5,108 nt of DNA. Source: Deltaproteobacteria bacterium UBA2385. GTDB taxonomy: Bacteria > Myxococcota_A > UBA796 > UBA2385. The notes beneath the pieces were generated by a model. That model had not been told where the DNA came from. It was given only the letters and a program-made list of their open reading frames with translations, and ran no database searches. This document shows, piece after piece, positions 1 to 5,108 of the stretch; position 1 is the stretch's first letter, and each line of letters opens with the position of its first letter. The position numbers and the translations under genes were made by a program. The stretch spans positions 1 through 5,108 of the forward strand of contig DDSR01000066.1 of NCBI GenBank assembly GCA_002343455.1, written 5' to 3'.

Positions 1-1
1 G

Positions 2-1489
2 GGCTTGATGTTTCCTATCCCTGAGGCCGAGGCCGCCCTGGTTCGCGAGGTCTACCGCCTCTACGTGGAGGAGGAGCTCGGCAGCCGTCGCGTTGCACAC
101 AGGCTCAACGAGGCCGGGCACCGCACCCGCTCAGGTACCCTTTGGACCGCGCAGTTCGTCCAGAAGCTGGTGCGAGACCCGAAGTACGCCGGGTGGGTGA
201 CCTTCGACGAGGTTGCCTACGAGGCCAAGGTCGAGTCCAGCTTGCCCGTCCATGAGCAGGTCCGGTACGAAGGCAAGCACGAGGCCATCGTCGACCGAGA
301 CCTGTGGGATAAGGCACAGGAGCACCGTCAGGAGGGCCGCGCCGCTCGCGGCCCGCCGACGGGGCGCGTCTATGCCCTGCGTGGGGTCGTCCGCTGCTGC
401 TTCGGGCATCCGGCGAAGGCCCGGTACGGTGGCCGCAGCACCGACGTGGCCTGGTACACCTGCCGCAAGCGGGCCCTCTCTGGCAATGACCCGGAGCTGG
501 GTGGCTGCGACGCGCCCGCCGTCCGCACCGACGTCGCCGAGGACGCGGTGCGCGAGGTGCTGACGCAGCTCCTGGCAGACCCCGCCCACCTCCATGAGTA
601 CCTGGTCGCCGCCCAGCGGCAGGCGGCCCGGGAGGGTGGGCGCCCCGACGTACGTCTGAGGCAAGTCCGGCAGGACATCGCCAACCTGGAAGCCGCGCGG
701 GAGCGATACCTTCGGACCGTCGAAGGGGAGGGGGTAGCCGACGCGCAGGTGCAGGTGGCCCTGGAGCGCGTGGTCGAGTTGAAGCCCCGCATCCAGGCCT
801 TGCGCGACGAGGCGGCCTTGCTGGAGCGTCCCGTCGTGCAGATGCCGAAGCTGGTCACCCGGGCCCAGGTCGAGGCCTTCGTCGCCAGCCTGAAGACGTT
901 CCTGGCGGCCGACGGCAGCCAGCTTGCACAGCTCGTGCAGCTCCTTGGGCGGGAGCACGGTCTTCAGGTGGACCTGCTGGACGACCGACAGATCCGCGTC
1001 TCGCTGGCCGTCGACCCGGTAGCCCTGGGCACGACTGGGCCGAGGGTAGTGGCAACGGCCAACCTGCGCGTGGACCTCAAAGCCACGACCCGAGTACCCG
1101 GCATGACCAGCGACGAGTGGGTGGCGCAGATGAACGCCGAGGGAAAGGCGCCCTTGTGCGCGTGCGGCTGCGGCAGGCGAGTGGAGATCCGAAAGGTGCA
1201 CCGGTCCAAGGGCGTGCCCAGCCACATCCAAGGCCACCACCGCATGTCCATGAGCGAGTTCGTCGGGCAGGCCAACGCCGAAGGGCTGCTTACGATCTCC
1301 CAGGCGGCGGCAGAGTTGGGAGTCTCCGAGAACACCCTGCGCCGGGCGGAGGACCGCGGCTGGGCGATGGCCGAGCGCCGGCCCTGGGGAGCGCGGCAGC
1401 CAATGCGCCTGTTCCGGCGCGACGACCTATCGACGGTAAGCGCGGCGCTCGCGGCGGCCGGCTTCCGGGCGAGGCCGTCGCGGCCCTGA
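2..1489 (+). CDS. Large serine recombinase (site-specific integrase), N-terminus outside window
   Basis: Large serine recombinases cut and rejoin DNA at attachment sites to integrate or excise mobile elements. The frame is open to the left edge. The catalytic resolvase domain, with its nucleophilic serine, would lie upstream and cannot be judged here. Residues are numbered from the TTG at position 5. Residues 5-110 match the Recombinase domain: AALVREVYRLY, then a helix ending GSRRVAHRLNEAG, then LVRDPKYAGWV. A zinc ribbon follows, with candidate ligands C131/C132, H135, C153 and C168. A charged heptad-like stretch at about 215-275 should form the coiled coil typical of this family. From 367 there is an atypical tail: EWVAQMNAEG, then CACGCG at 385-390 with GHH ending at 412, then EFVGQANAEG at 418-427, then a MerR-like helix-turn-helix at about 429-478 (TISQAAAELGVSENTLRR). 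Family assignment is firm. The tail's role as added DNA or protein binding is inferred. The stop is TGA at 1487. Confidence 0.9.
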   Translation, partial: GLMFPIPEAEAALVREVYRLYVEEELGSRRVAHRLNEAGHRTRSGTLWTAQFVQKLVRDPKYAGWVTFDEVAYEAKVESSLPVHEQVRYEGKHEAIVDRDLWDKAQEHRQEGRAARGPPTGRVYALRGVVRCCFGHPAKARYGGRSTDVAWYTCRKRALSGNDPELGGCDAPAVRTDVAEDAVREVLTQLLADPAHLHEYLVAAQRQAAREGGRPDVRLRQVRQDIANLEAARERYLRTVEGEGVADAQVQVALERVVELKPRIQALRDEAALLERPVVQMPKLVTRAQVEAFVASLKTFLAADGSQLAQLVQLLGREHGLQVDLLDDRQIRVSLAVDPVALGTTGPRVVATANLRVDLKATTRVPGMTSDEWVAQMNAEGKAPLCACGCGRRVEIRKVHRSKGVPSHIQGHHRMSMSEFVGQANAEGLLTISQAAAELGVSENTLRRAEDRGWAMAERRPWGARQPMRLFRRDDLSTVSAALAAAGFRARPSRP

Positions 1490-1660
1490 CCCCGGTGGGC
1501 GTGGCCCCGGCCGGCGAAGTGGCGCCGGGCTCGCCACGAGGCTGGGCTGGGAGGTCGGAACGCTGGCTGCCGGAGTCTGCGGCGCTCCGCCCAGTTCATG
1601 CTTGCCTACATGGCGCCTTGGATGCCACAGATGACCCCACGGCCCAAAGGGGGCTTGTGG

Positions 1661-1669
1661 AAGGGGAGG
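1661..1669 (+). promoter_or_regulatory. Ribosome binding site for the cyclotransferase gene
   Basis: The purine-rich AAGGGGAGG lies 10 bases before the ATG at 1680. It is a strong Shine-Dalgarno match and fixes that start. The 190-base gap after the recombinase stop shows no convincing promoter, so it is unclear whether this gene has its own transcript or is read through from the recombinase. Confidence 0.7.
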
Positions 1670-1679
1670 GCTGACCACG

Positions 1680-2129
1680 ATGAAGCCGGTGTTCATCTTC
1701 GCCTATGGCTCCAACCTGGACGAGGCGCAGATGCAGGCCCGCTGTGCGTCGGCGCAGATGGAGTGCCGTGCCGTGTTGCCCCACCATGGGCTGGTCTTCG
1801 GGGGCTTCAGCCAGCGCTGGGGAGGGGCGGTCGCGAACGCGGTGCCGGAGCAGGGCGGCCAAGTCGAGGGGGTCCTCTACCGAATCGAAGCCGCCGACCT
1901 GCGCTGCCTGGACCGCCATGAAGGCCACCCCTTCGCCTACGAGCGGGTGCAGATGGAGGTGGTCGACCGGTCGGGCGCTCGTCGTCCAGCCCACGTCTAC
2001 GTCCAGCCCGGTGAGGGCTTCGAGGCATGCTCGCCACCGGCTGGCTACCTCCGCGTGCTGTGGCTGGCCTACCAGCGCCTCGGCTTCGACGTGCGCGCCC
2101 TGGTGGTCGCGGCCGGGCTGGTAGGATGA
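1680..2129 (+). CDS. Gamma-glutamylcyclotransferase-like (GGCT/AIG2 fold) protein
   Basis: Members of this fold convert gamma-glutamyl groups on amines or amino acids into 5-oxoproline, releasing the free amine. Some act in peptide turnover and others remove a gamma-glutamyl group from a natural product, as BtrG does in butirosin synthesis. The 149-residue product shows the family signature FAYGSNL at residues 7-13 (the substrate-binding loop), the central strand region QVEGVLYRI at 61-69, and the DRHEG motif in which E81 aligns with the catalytic glutamate. The F-x-Y-E-R that follows is also typical. Length fits the small bacterial single-domain form, and there is no signal peptide, so it should be cytoplasmic. 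It lies downstream of the recombinase on the same strand and ends before a strong hairpin. High GC like the recombinase suggests the two share a history. The substrate cannot be told from sequence. Similar small proteins occur in phages and genomic islands, so it is plausibly element cargo. Confidence 0.85.
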   Translation: MKPVFIFAYGSNLDEAQMQARCASAQMECRAVLPHHGLVFGGFSQRWGGAVANAVPEQGGQVEGVLYRIEAADLRCLDRHEGHPFAYERVQMEVVDRSGARRPAHVYVQPGEGFEACSPPAGYLRVLWLAYQRLGFDVRALVVAAGLVG

Positions 2130-2169
2130 GTGTATAGACCTTCGATTCCCGCCGCCTCCACTCAAACGA

Positions 2170-2214
2170 CGAAACCCCCAGCTTCGAGCGAAACTTCTCT
2201 GGCTGGGGGTTTCG
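2170..2214. terminator. Bidirectional hairpin terminator between convergent genes
   Basis: There is a perfect 13-bp inverted repeat: CGAAACCCCCAGC at 2170-2182 and GCTGGGGGTTTCG at 2202-2214, around a 19-base loop that itself holds TTCG/CGAA. On the plus strand the right arm ends in GGGGGTTTCG. On the minus strand it continues TTTCGTCGTTTGAG, so both sides have a short T-rich tail but no long U tract. It lies 40 bases after the cyclotransferase stop (2129) and 29 bases beyond the stop of the minus-strand remnant (2244-2246), as expected for a terminator shared by converging genes. Rho-independent activity is inferred. Confidence 0.75.
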
Positions 2215-2243
2215 ACCGCTCGCTCGGCGCGCGCTCTTGGCGC

Positions 2244-2638
2244 TTACGCCCTCGCCACGGTCAAACCAAGGCTCTCCAAGTTGCCCTTGGCCTCGTTCGA
2301 GTGGAAGTCCCGGGGATGGTGGTAGCGCCCCGGCGAGAGCTTGTTCATGGCCAGGAAGTAGACCGCCTTCAGCGGCAGTCGCCATGGCGGCGAAGCACCC
2401 AATCCCGAGAGCGGGAGTCGGTGTCGCGCGCCATCGTGAGTTGCGCATTGGGCAGGCCTTCGTACTTGCCGATGATGGCGTCGATGACCTGGAGCGGGCT
2501 CTGCCCCGCGGGGGGAGCCGGGGGCGAACCCGCGCGATGCAGGCCAGCGAGCGACTCAAGGACCGGGACGGCAGACCAATAGACGCTCCCTGTGGCCGCC
2601 GAGCGGCGTCTGCGAGCCACGATGCCATCGGGGGACAT
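2244..2638 (-). pseudogene. Frameshifted minus-strand gene remnant, product unknown
   Basis: Reading the minus strand from ATG at 2638, the frame gives MSPDGIVARRRRSAATGSVY and, further on, SPLQVIDAIIGKYEGLPNAQ and TMARDTDSRSRDWVL. It then becomes unlike protein and stops at 2369. In another frame, coding quality resumes at about 2390 with WRLPLKAVYFLAMNKLSPGR and RDFHSNEAKGNLESLGLTVA, ending at TAA 2244-2246. In that second part nearly all third codon positions are G or C, which is strong evidence of past coding in this background. One missing base at about 2372-2396 would join the parts into about 131 codons. I do not recognise the family. No clear ribosome binding site precedes 2638, so the true start could be elsewhere. 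The position of the hairpin just past its stop supports a real former gene. A sequencing error, rather than decay, could also explain the break. Confidence 0.5.
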
Positions 2639-2737
2639 CCCGGACCTGCGGTTGGTGTCAAGGGGCTGGGTCCGAGATCCACCCGACCTCCGGGTGAGTG
2701 TTGATGCTACCCGCCTGCGGTCACCCAACCCAAGCCA

Positions 2738-2766
2738 TTGCCAGGGGCTTTCCAATATGGTAGCCT
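2738..2766 (+). promoter_or_regulatory. Sigma70-type promoter, probably leaderless start for the methyltransferase
   Basis: TTGCCA at 2738-2743 matches the -35 consensus at 5 of 6 positions. It is followed by exactly 17 bases and TAGCCT at 2761-2766 (TANNNT, 3 of 6 to TATAAT). The -10 box ends 7 bases before the ATG at 2774, so transcription should start at or beside the A of that ATG. No Shine-Dalgarno sequence lies at a useful distance, which agrees with a leaderless mRNA. This is inferred from spacing alone. Confidence 0.5.
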
Positions 2767-2773
2767 ACCCGCA

Positions 2774-3598
2774 ATGGTACCCAGAGACACCAACGACCGG
2801 ATCACAACAGAGTGGGGCAGGGTCTACGCAGAAAACCCATCGGTGTACCAGATCCCCCATCCCGAACGCATCGCGCGTCTGGGTCGCGGCGACTTCATGA
2901 CCGCAATTTCTAAGATAGGCCTTCCAACGAAGGCGCGGGTTCTTGAGGCCGGGTGCGGCTCGGGAAGGGACAGCCTGTACTTGGCCTCGTGCGGACATCG
3001 TGTCGTAGCTCTCGACCGATTTGACACGCCTCGAAGGCACCTGGCGGCGGCTCGTGCACGGTATGAGAATTCGAAGGGTCCCATCGACCTGGAAATTGTG
3101 TCAGGCGACATCCTTGACCTACCATTCGCCGCGAATGAGTTCGATTTGGTCTTCAACAGCGGTGTTCTTGAGCACTACGCTTGCTCCACCAAACGGGCCG
3201 CGATCATCTCCGAAATGGTTCGGGTGGCTCGGCATGGTGGTTTGGTTGCGATCTCGGTCCCCAATCTGCATCACCCATTCAGACCTGTGTGGGATGTCCT
3301 GCTGTCGCGATACACCAACCATGATAATTATGACCTCGCTGAAGTGGCGTTGACCACTACTGAACTCAGGGGCGACCTGGATGTGCAGGGGCTGGAGGTC
3401 GTGTTCTGTGAAAGAATCGATGTTTGGGAGACAATCTCCCACTTTCCACGTTCCGTGGCGCTTCGCGGACTGACCATGGGTGCCAATTTTGCGTTTCCGC
3501 GGCCCATGGGATCGATTTTTCGACGATTTGGAACCAGGCTCCTGGTCTGTGCACGTAAGCGTTCTCGACTCGCACCCTCATCCGACACAAAGGACTAA
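2774..3598 (+). CDS. Class I SAM-dependent methyltransferase
   Basis: This 274-residue protein has the Rossmann-like core of the UbiE/Methyltransf_11 group, which transfers a methyl group from S-adenosylmethionine. Motif I is VLEAGCGSG at residues 56-64. The acidic residue binding the SAM ribose is D81 in VVALD. GDILDLPF at 111-118 is the usual adenine-contact region, and FDLVFNSGVLEHY at 123-135 is motif IV/post-II. The conserved later strand is GGLVAISVPN at 155-164. The N-terminal WGRVYAENP resembles the lead-in helix of small-molecule methyltransferases. The C-terminal ~100 residues are less typical and probably shape the substrate site. I chose ATG 2774 because the -35 box overlaps the more upstream TTG at 2738. 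Base composition is markedly lower in GC than the flanking genes. It ends 4 bases before the next gene, so the two are probably co-transcribed. The substrate is unknown, and no membrane segment or signal peptide is seen. Confidence 0.85.
   Translation: MVPRDTNDRITTEWGRVYAENPSVYQIPHPERIARLGRGDFMTAISKIGLPTKARVLEAGCGSGRDSLYLASCGHRVVALDRFDTPRRHLAAARARYENSKGPIDLEIVSGDILDLPFAANEFDLVFNSGVLEHYACSTKRAAIISEMVRVARHGGLVAISVPNLHHPFRPVWDVLLSRYTNHDNYDLAEVALTTTELRGDLDVQGLEVVFCERIDVWETISHFPRSVALRGLTMGANFAFPRPMGSIFRRFGTRLLVCARKRSRLAPSSDTKD
3589..3594 (+). promoter_or_regulatory. Ribosome binding site inside the methyltransferase 3' end
   Basis: AAAGGA lies 8 bases before ATG 3603 and overlaps the last codons of the methyltransferase. 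It decides the start of the downstream gene, because the same frame is open further upstream to an ATG at 3480 that would add 41 residues overlapping the methyltransferase. The layout suggests translational coupling. Confidence 0.7.
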
Positions 3599-3602
3599 AA
3601 TC

Positions 3603-4421
3603 ATGACAATCTGGCTTCTCATCGCCTCCCTCGCTTTCCGGCCTGCCCTGGCCGGCTCTTGGAGCGCCATCTCGCATCCGGCCGGGGAGGCGTGGCAATG
3701 GAGTGTGGATACCGATGTTGTTGTCGCCATCGCGAACGGCAATCCCACGAGAGAGGAAGGAAGCGTGTGGACTCGCGGTGTGTACATTTTTAACGGGACC
3801 AGGATTCTTGCCACTTGGCTTGACTACTATGAGTTCTATGAAGATGACCGGTGGATTCCGTTGTTTCTTGTCGTGCCAGCGCCAGGGGGTGCCGCCAGCG
3901 ATACGTCGACGGACTCGCTCGTTCTGGATCTGATCGGGTCATCAGAACACGGCTGCGGCGACCTGGGATTGGACGTTGTAGAGATGACCATAACACCTAG
4001 CCTCGTTAGTAGTTCCTCGGCGATTGACTTCTCAGTTGATGTTTCGGGAGTTCCATACATGAGTCTGCCACCGACCGGCACGATCACGGTCGAGCACTCG
4101 GATGGCGAGACGCCCATAGATGCCGAGGATCAAGCTTTCGGTGAAGATTCGGACGAGTTCACCAGCTTGGACAGCCCCGACCCAAGGGTGGTGAGTGAGA
4201 TTGGGCTCGGGGGCGCAACATTCTTCCCCAATATGAGTATAGTGAGCAATGATCCACCTTGGACCCAGGTCCAAGGTCACTGGTACAGCGATGGAGGTTC
4301 GCCTGCGGTTGAGGATGGTTTCATTGAACTGGATTGGGACCATGGGTGCGAGGAGTCATATGGAATGACCAGCCTGGAGCTACTTGTTACTACCAGGTTG
4401 CCATATGGCCCGTGGCCTTAG
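3603..4421 (+). CDS. Predicted secreted, lysine-free acidic protein of unknown family
   Basis: I do not recognise a family for this 272-residue protein. It begins MTIWLLIASLAFRPALA and then GSW: a short hydrophobic stretch ending in an A-L-A signal peptidase I site at about residues 15-17. It lacks the usual positive n-region and has an Arg near the cleavage site, so export is likely but not certain. The rest has alternating hydrophobic and polar segments, many aromatics (WQWS, LDYYEFYEDDRW) and many Ser, Thr, Gly and Pro, suggesting a beta-rich extracellular domain. It contains no lysine, 7 arginines and about 42 Asp+Glu, so its isoelectric point must be very low. An acidic linker-like stretch spans about 164-194. 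The only two cysteines, C118 and C249, both occur as HGC followed by an acidic or glycine residue, and could form one disulfide. It follows the methyltransferase by 4 bases in the same AT-richer block. The stop is TAG at 4419. No clear terminator follows. Confidence 0.75.
   Translation: MTIWLLIASLAFRPALAGSWSAISHPAGEAWQWSVDTDVVVAIANGNPTREEGSVWTRGVYIFNGTRILATWLDYYEFYEDDRWIPLFLVVPAPGGAASDTSTDSLVLDLIGSSEHGCGDLGLDVVEMTITPSLVSSSSAIDFSVDVSGVPYMSLPPTGTITVEHSDGETPIDAEDQAFGEDSDEFTSLDSPDPRVVSEIGLGGATFFPNMSIVSNDPPWTQVQGHWYSDGGSPAVEDGFIELDWDHGCEESYGMTSLELLVTTRLPYGPWP
4256..4277. repeat. 22-base near-perfect palindrome inside the secreted-protein gene
   Basis: ACCTTGGACC at 4256-4265 and GGTCCAAGGT at 4268-4277 are perfect reverse complements separated by CA. 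Within the gene it encodes part of PPWTQVQG. It may be chance, an operator-like site, or a local mRNA hairpin. No second copy was noticed in the window. Confidence 0.6.
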
Positions 4422-4427
4422 TTTTGA

Positions 4428-5108
4428 CATGTCGGAGCGCCTTCGACGCAGCGCCACCCGGACGCGAATGGGCTCCGCTTGCTCGCCCAGGTCCGTCAGG
4501 CCGTTCTGGCGTCCGAAGCCCCACGACGCCCGCGCCTGGGAGGCCGCCGAGGCCGAGGTCGAGAAGCGTGCCGTCGCCAAGGCAATGTCGTCGGGGGTCG
4601 CCGTCATCCTCCAGCGCCTGGGCGAGATGCGCGACCACTGGACCAACGTCACCATCAACCCCCCGATGTCCAGGAAATGATGCTTGACCAGGCAGAGGCT
4701 CACCTGACCGCCAAGGTTGGCGCCGAGACTCCCATCCACGGAAAGTCCGCCGCATTGCCTATGCCGTGAAGGCCGAGACCAAGGCCCGCGCGACGGCGCT
4801 CATTGGCGAGCAGGTGGTTGACGCCGTGGTCGACGCTGCGGCTGAGGTTGTCGACGACGCAATCGGATGGAAGGAGCGGCGCGACCAGGCACGGTGGGAC
4901 TGGGCGGCTGACGACTTCGACGACGAGGAGCAGCAGCACTGTACATCCTCGCCCTGCCGCGGCTTGTCCCCCGGCGCCCTACGCGTGATGTCTCCGGAGC
5001 CCGCGTCTACCCTGGCGCGGCGGGTTCTGCGTGGTTGGAGACGATCGCGACGGTCACCCCACCAGCGGCGAGCGCCTCAAGCCCGATGATCCAGACGCTC
5101 CAGCAGAC
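4428..5108 (+). pseudogene. Multiply frameshifted plus-strand gene, product unknown, runs off right edge
   Basis: No single frame spans this block, but protein-like sequence with G/C-rich third positions passes from frame to frame. The pieces are LRLLAQVRQAVLASEA (about 4473-4520), ARAWEAAEAEVEKRAVAKAM and LQRLGEMRDHWTNVTINPP (about 4528-4664), DVQEMMLDQAEAHLTAKVGA and ETPIHGK (about 4665-4745), IAYAVKAETKARATALIGEQ through EVVDDAIGWKERRDQARWDW (about 4752-4935), then LYILALPRLVPRR to the right edge (about 4939-5108). Each junction is mended by one base: an extra C in the C4 at 4519-4522, a missing C in the C6 at 4659-4664, a missing base near GGAAAG 4740-4745, and a missing base near CAGCAGCAC 4931-4939. 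The product would be largely helical and charged, with an acidic DDFDDEE patch. I recognise no family. The last piece could be a separate gene. Decay is preferred, and sequencing error is possible because indels fall at short runs. Confidence 0.45.

Larger units (their letters stand above)
2760..4421. other. AT-richer island holding the methyltransferase/secreted-protein operon
   Basis: Counted 60-base samples give 31/60 G+C at 3121-3180 and 30/60 at 3961-4020, against 43/60 at 541-600 and 40/60 at 1861-1920. The shift coincides with the two intact genes and is flanked on both sides by broken high-GC genes. I saw no terminal inverted repeats, target-site duplication or transposase, so transfer is inferred from composition only. 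Confidence 0.5.

Noticed and set aside
131..1240. Long minus-strand open frame opposite the recombinase
   Set aside because: It lies antisense to a gene with clear recombinase and zinc-ribbon motifs. High GC keeps the opposite frame open, and the translation shows no recognisable domain.
1511..1528. Hairpin CCGGCG/CGCCGG after the recombinase
   Set aside because: Only a 6-bp stem with no T-rich tail, in very GC-rich DNA where such repeats are common. Not called a terminator.
1117..1674. Plus-strand open frame overlapping the recombinase end and the following gap
   Set aside because: Most of it is an out-of-frame shadow of the recombinase. The part beyond 1490 has no motif, and its end overlaps the cyclotransferase ribosome binding site.
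1807..2682. Long minus-strand open frame across the cyclotransferase and hairpin
   Set aside because: It runs antisense through an identified enzyme and through the terminator hairpin, and has low-complexity Arg/Ser/Pro-rich content.
2666..2696. tRNA T-arm-like sequence (GGGTCCGAGATCCACCC) and a small CACCCG/CGGGTG hairpin
   Set aside because: The stem does not pair properly as a T-arm, there is no acceptor stem or anticodon arm, and the hairpin is only 6 bp.
3480..3602. Upstream ATG extension of the secreted-protein gene
   Set aside because: It would overlap the methyltransferase by about 120 bases and bury the signal peptide. A good ribosome binding site sits at 3589-3594 for the ATG at 3603.
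4407..4427. Possible terminator GGCC-CGT-GGCC followed by TTAGTTTT
   Set aside because: The 4-bp stem is self-complementary, lies within the coding end and is too weak to support as a terminator.
4700..4939. Minus-strand open frame opposite the right-hand pseudogene
   Set aside because: Its Val/Leu-rich start is the typical antisense shadow of the acidic plus-strand frame, which has better amphipathic protein character.
1..5108. CRISPR array, tandem repeats or insertion-sequence ends
   Set aside because: No regularly spaced repeats, no transposase and no terminal inverted repeats with target duplications were seen on either strand.

Overview
The window is high-GC bacterial DNA. For example, 43 of 60 bases are G or C at 541-600 and 40 of 60 at 1861-1920. 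An AT-richer block interrupts it at about 2760-4421 (31/60 at 3121-3180, 30/60 at 3961-4020). The high-GC background, a large serine recombinase and a short-signal-peptide acidic secreted protein would fit a soil or aquatic high-GC lineage such as Myxococcota or Actinomycetota. Nothing here fixes the taxon.

Left part (1-2214): the 3' portion of a large serine recombinase (site-specific integrase) runs in from the left edge and ends at 1489. Its N-terminal catalytic domain lies outside the window. It carries an unusual C-terminal extension: a CxCGCG...GHH putative zinc motif and a MerR-like helix-turn-helix, each preceded by a copy of the same short E-[WF]-V-x-Q-x-N-A-E-G sequence. Downstream at 1680-2129, behind a good ribosome binding site, is a small gamma-glutamylcyclotransferase-like enzyme. 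A strong 13-bp hairpin at 2170-2214 follows.

Middle (2244-2740): a minus-strand gene remnant of about 130 codons converges on the hairpin. It reads well in two frames joined by one apparent single-base indel, so I call it a pseudogene. Its product is not recognised. The hairpin lies between the two converging stop codons and looks like a shared bidirectional terminator.

AT-richer island (about 2738-4421): a TTGCCA-17-TAGCCT promoter sits so that transcription would begin at or next to the ATG at 2774, which suggests a leaderless mRNA. It drives a class I SAM-dependent methyltransferase. Four bases after the methyltransferase stop, with the ribosome binding site inside its last codons, starts a 272-residue predicted secreted protein of unknown family. 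That protein has no lysine, about 42 Asp+Glu and only 7 Arg. The two genes appear to be one operon, acquired from a source of different composition.

Right part (4422-5108): high-GC DNA that reads as one plus-strand gene only if four single-base indels are allowed, three of them at short runs or repeats. I call it a degraded gene of unknown function, probably running past the right edge. Sequencing error is an alternative. Overall the window looks like accessory DNA: an integrase with cargo, a foreign two-gene operon, and broken genes on either side of it. The best candidates for something undescribed are the recombinase tail architecture and the methyltransferase plus lysine-free secreted protein pair.
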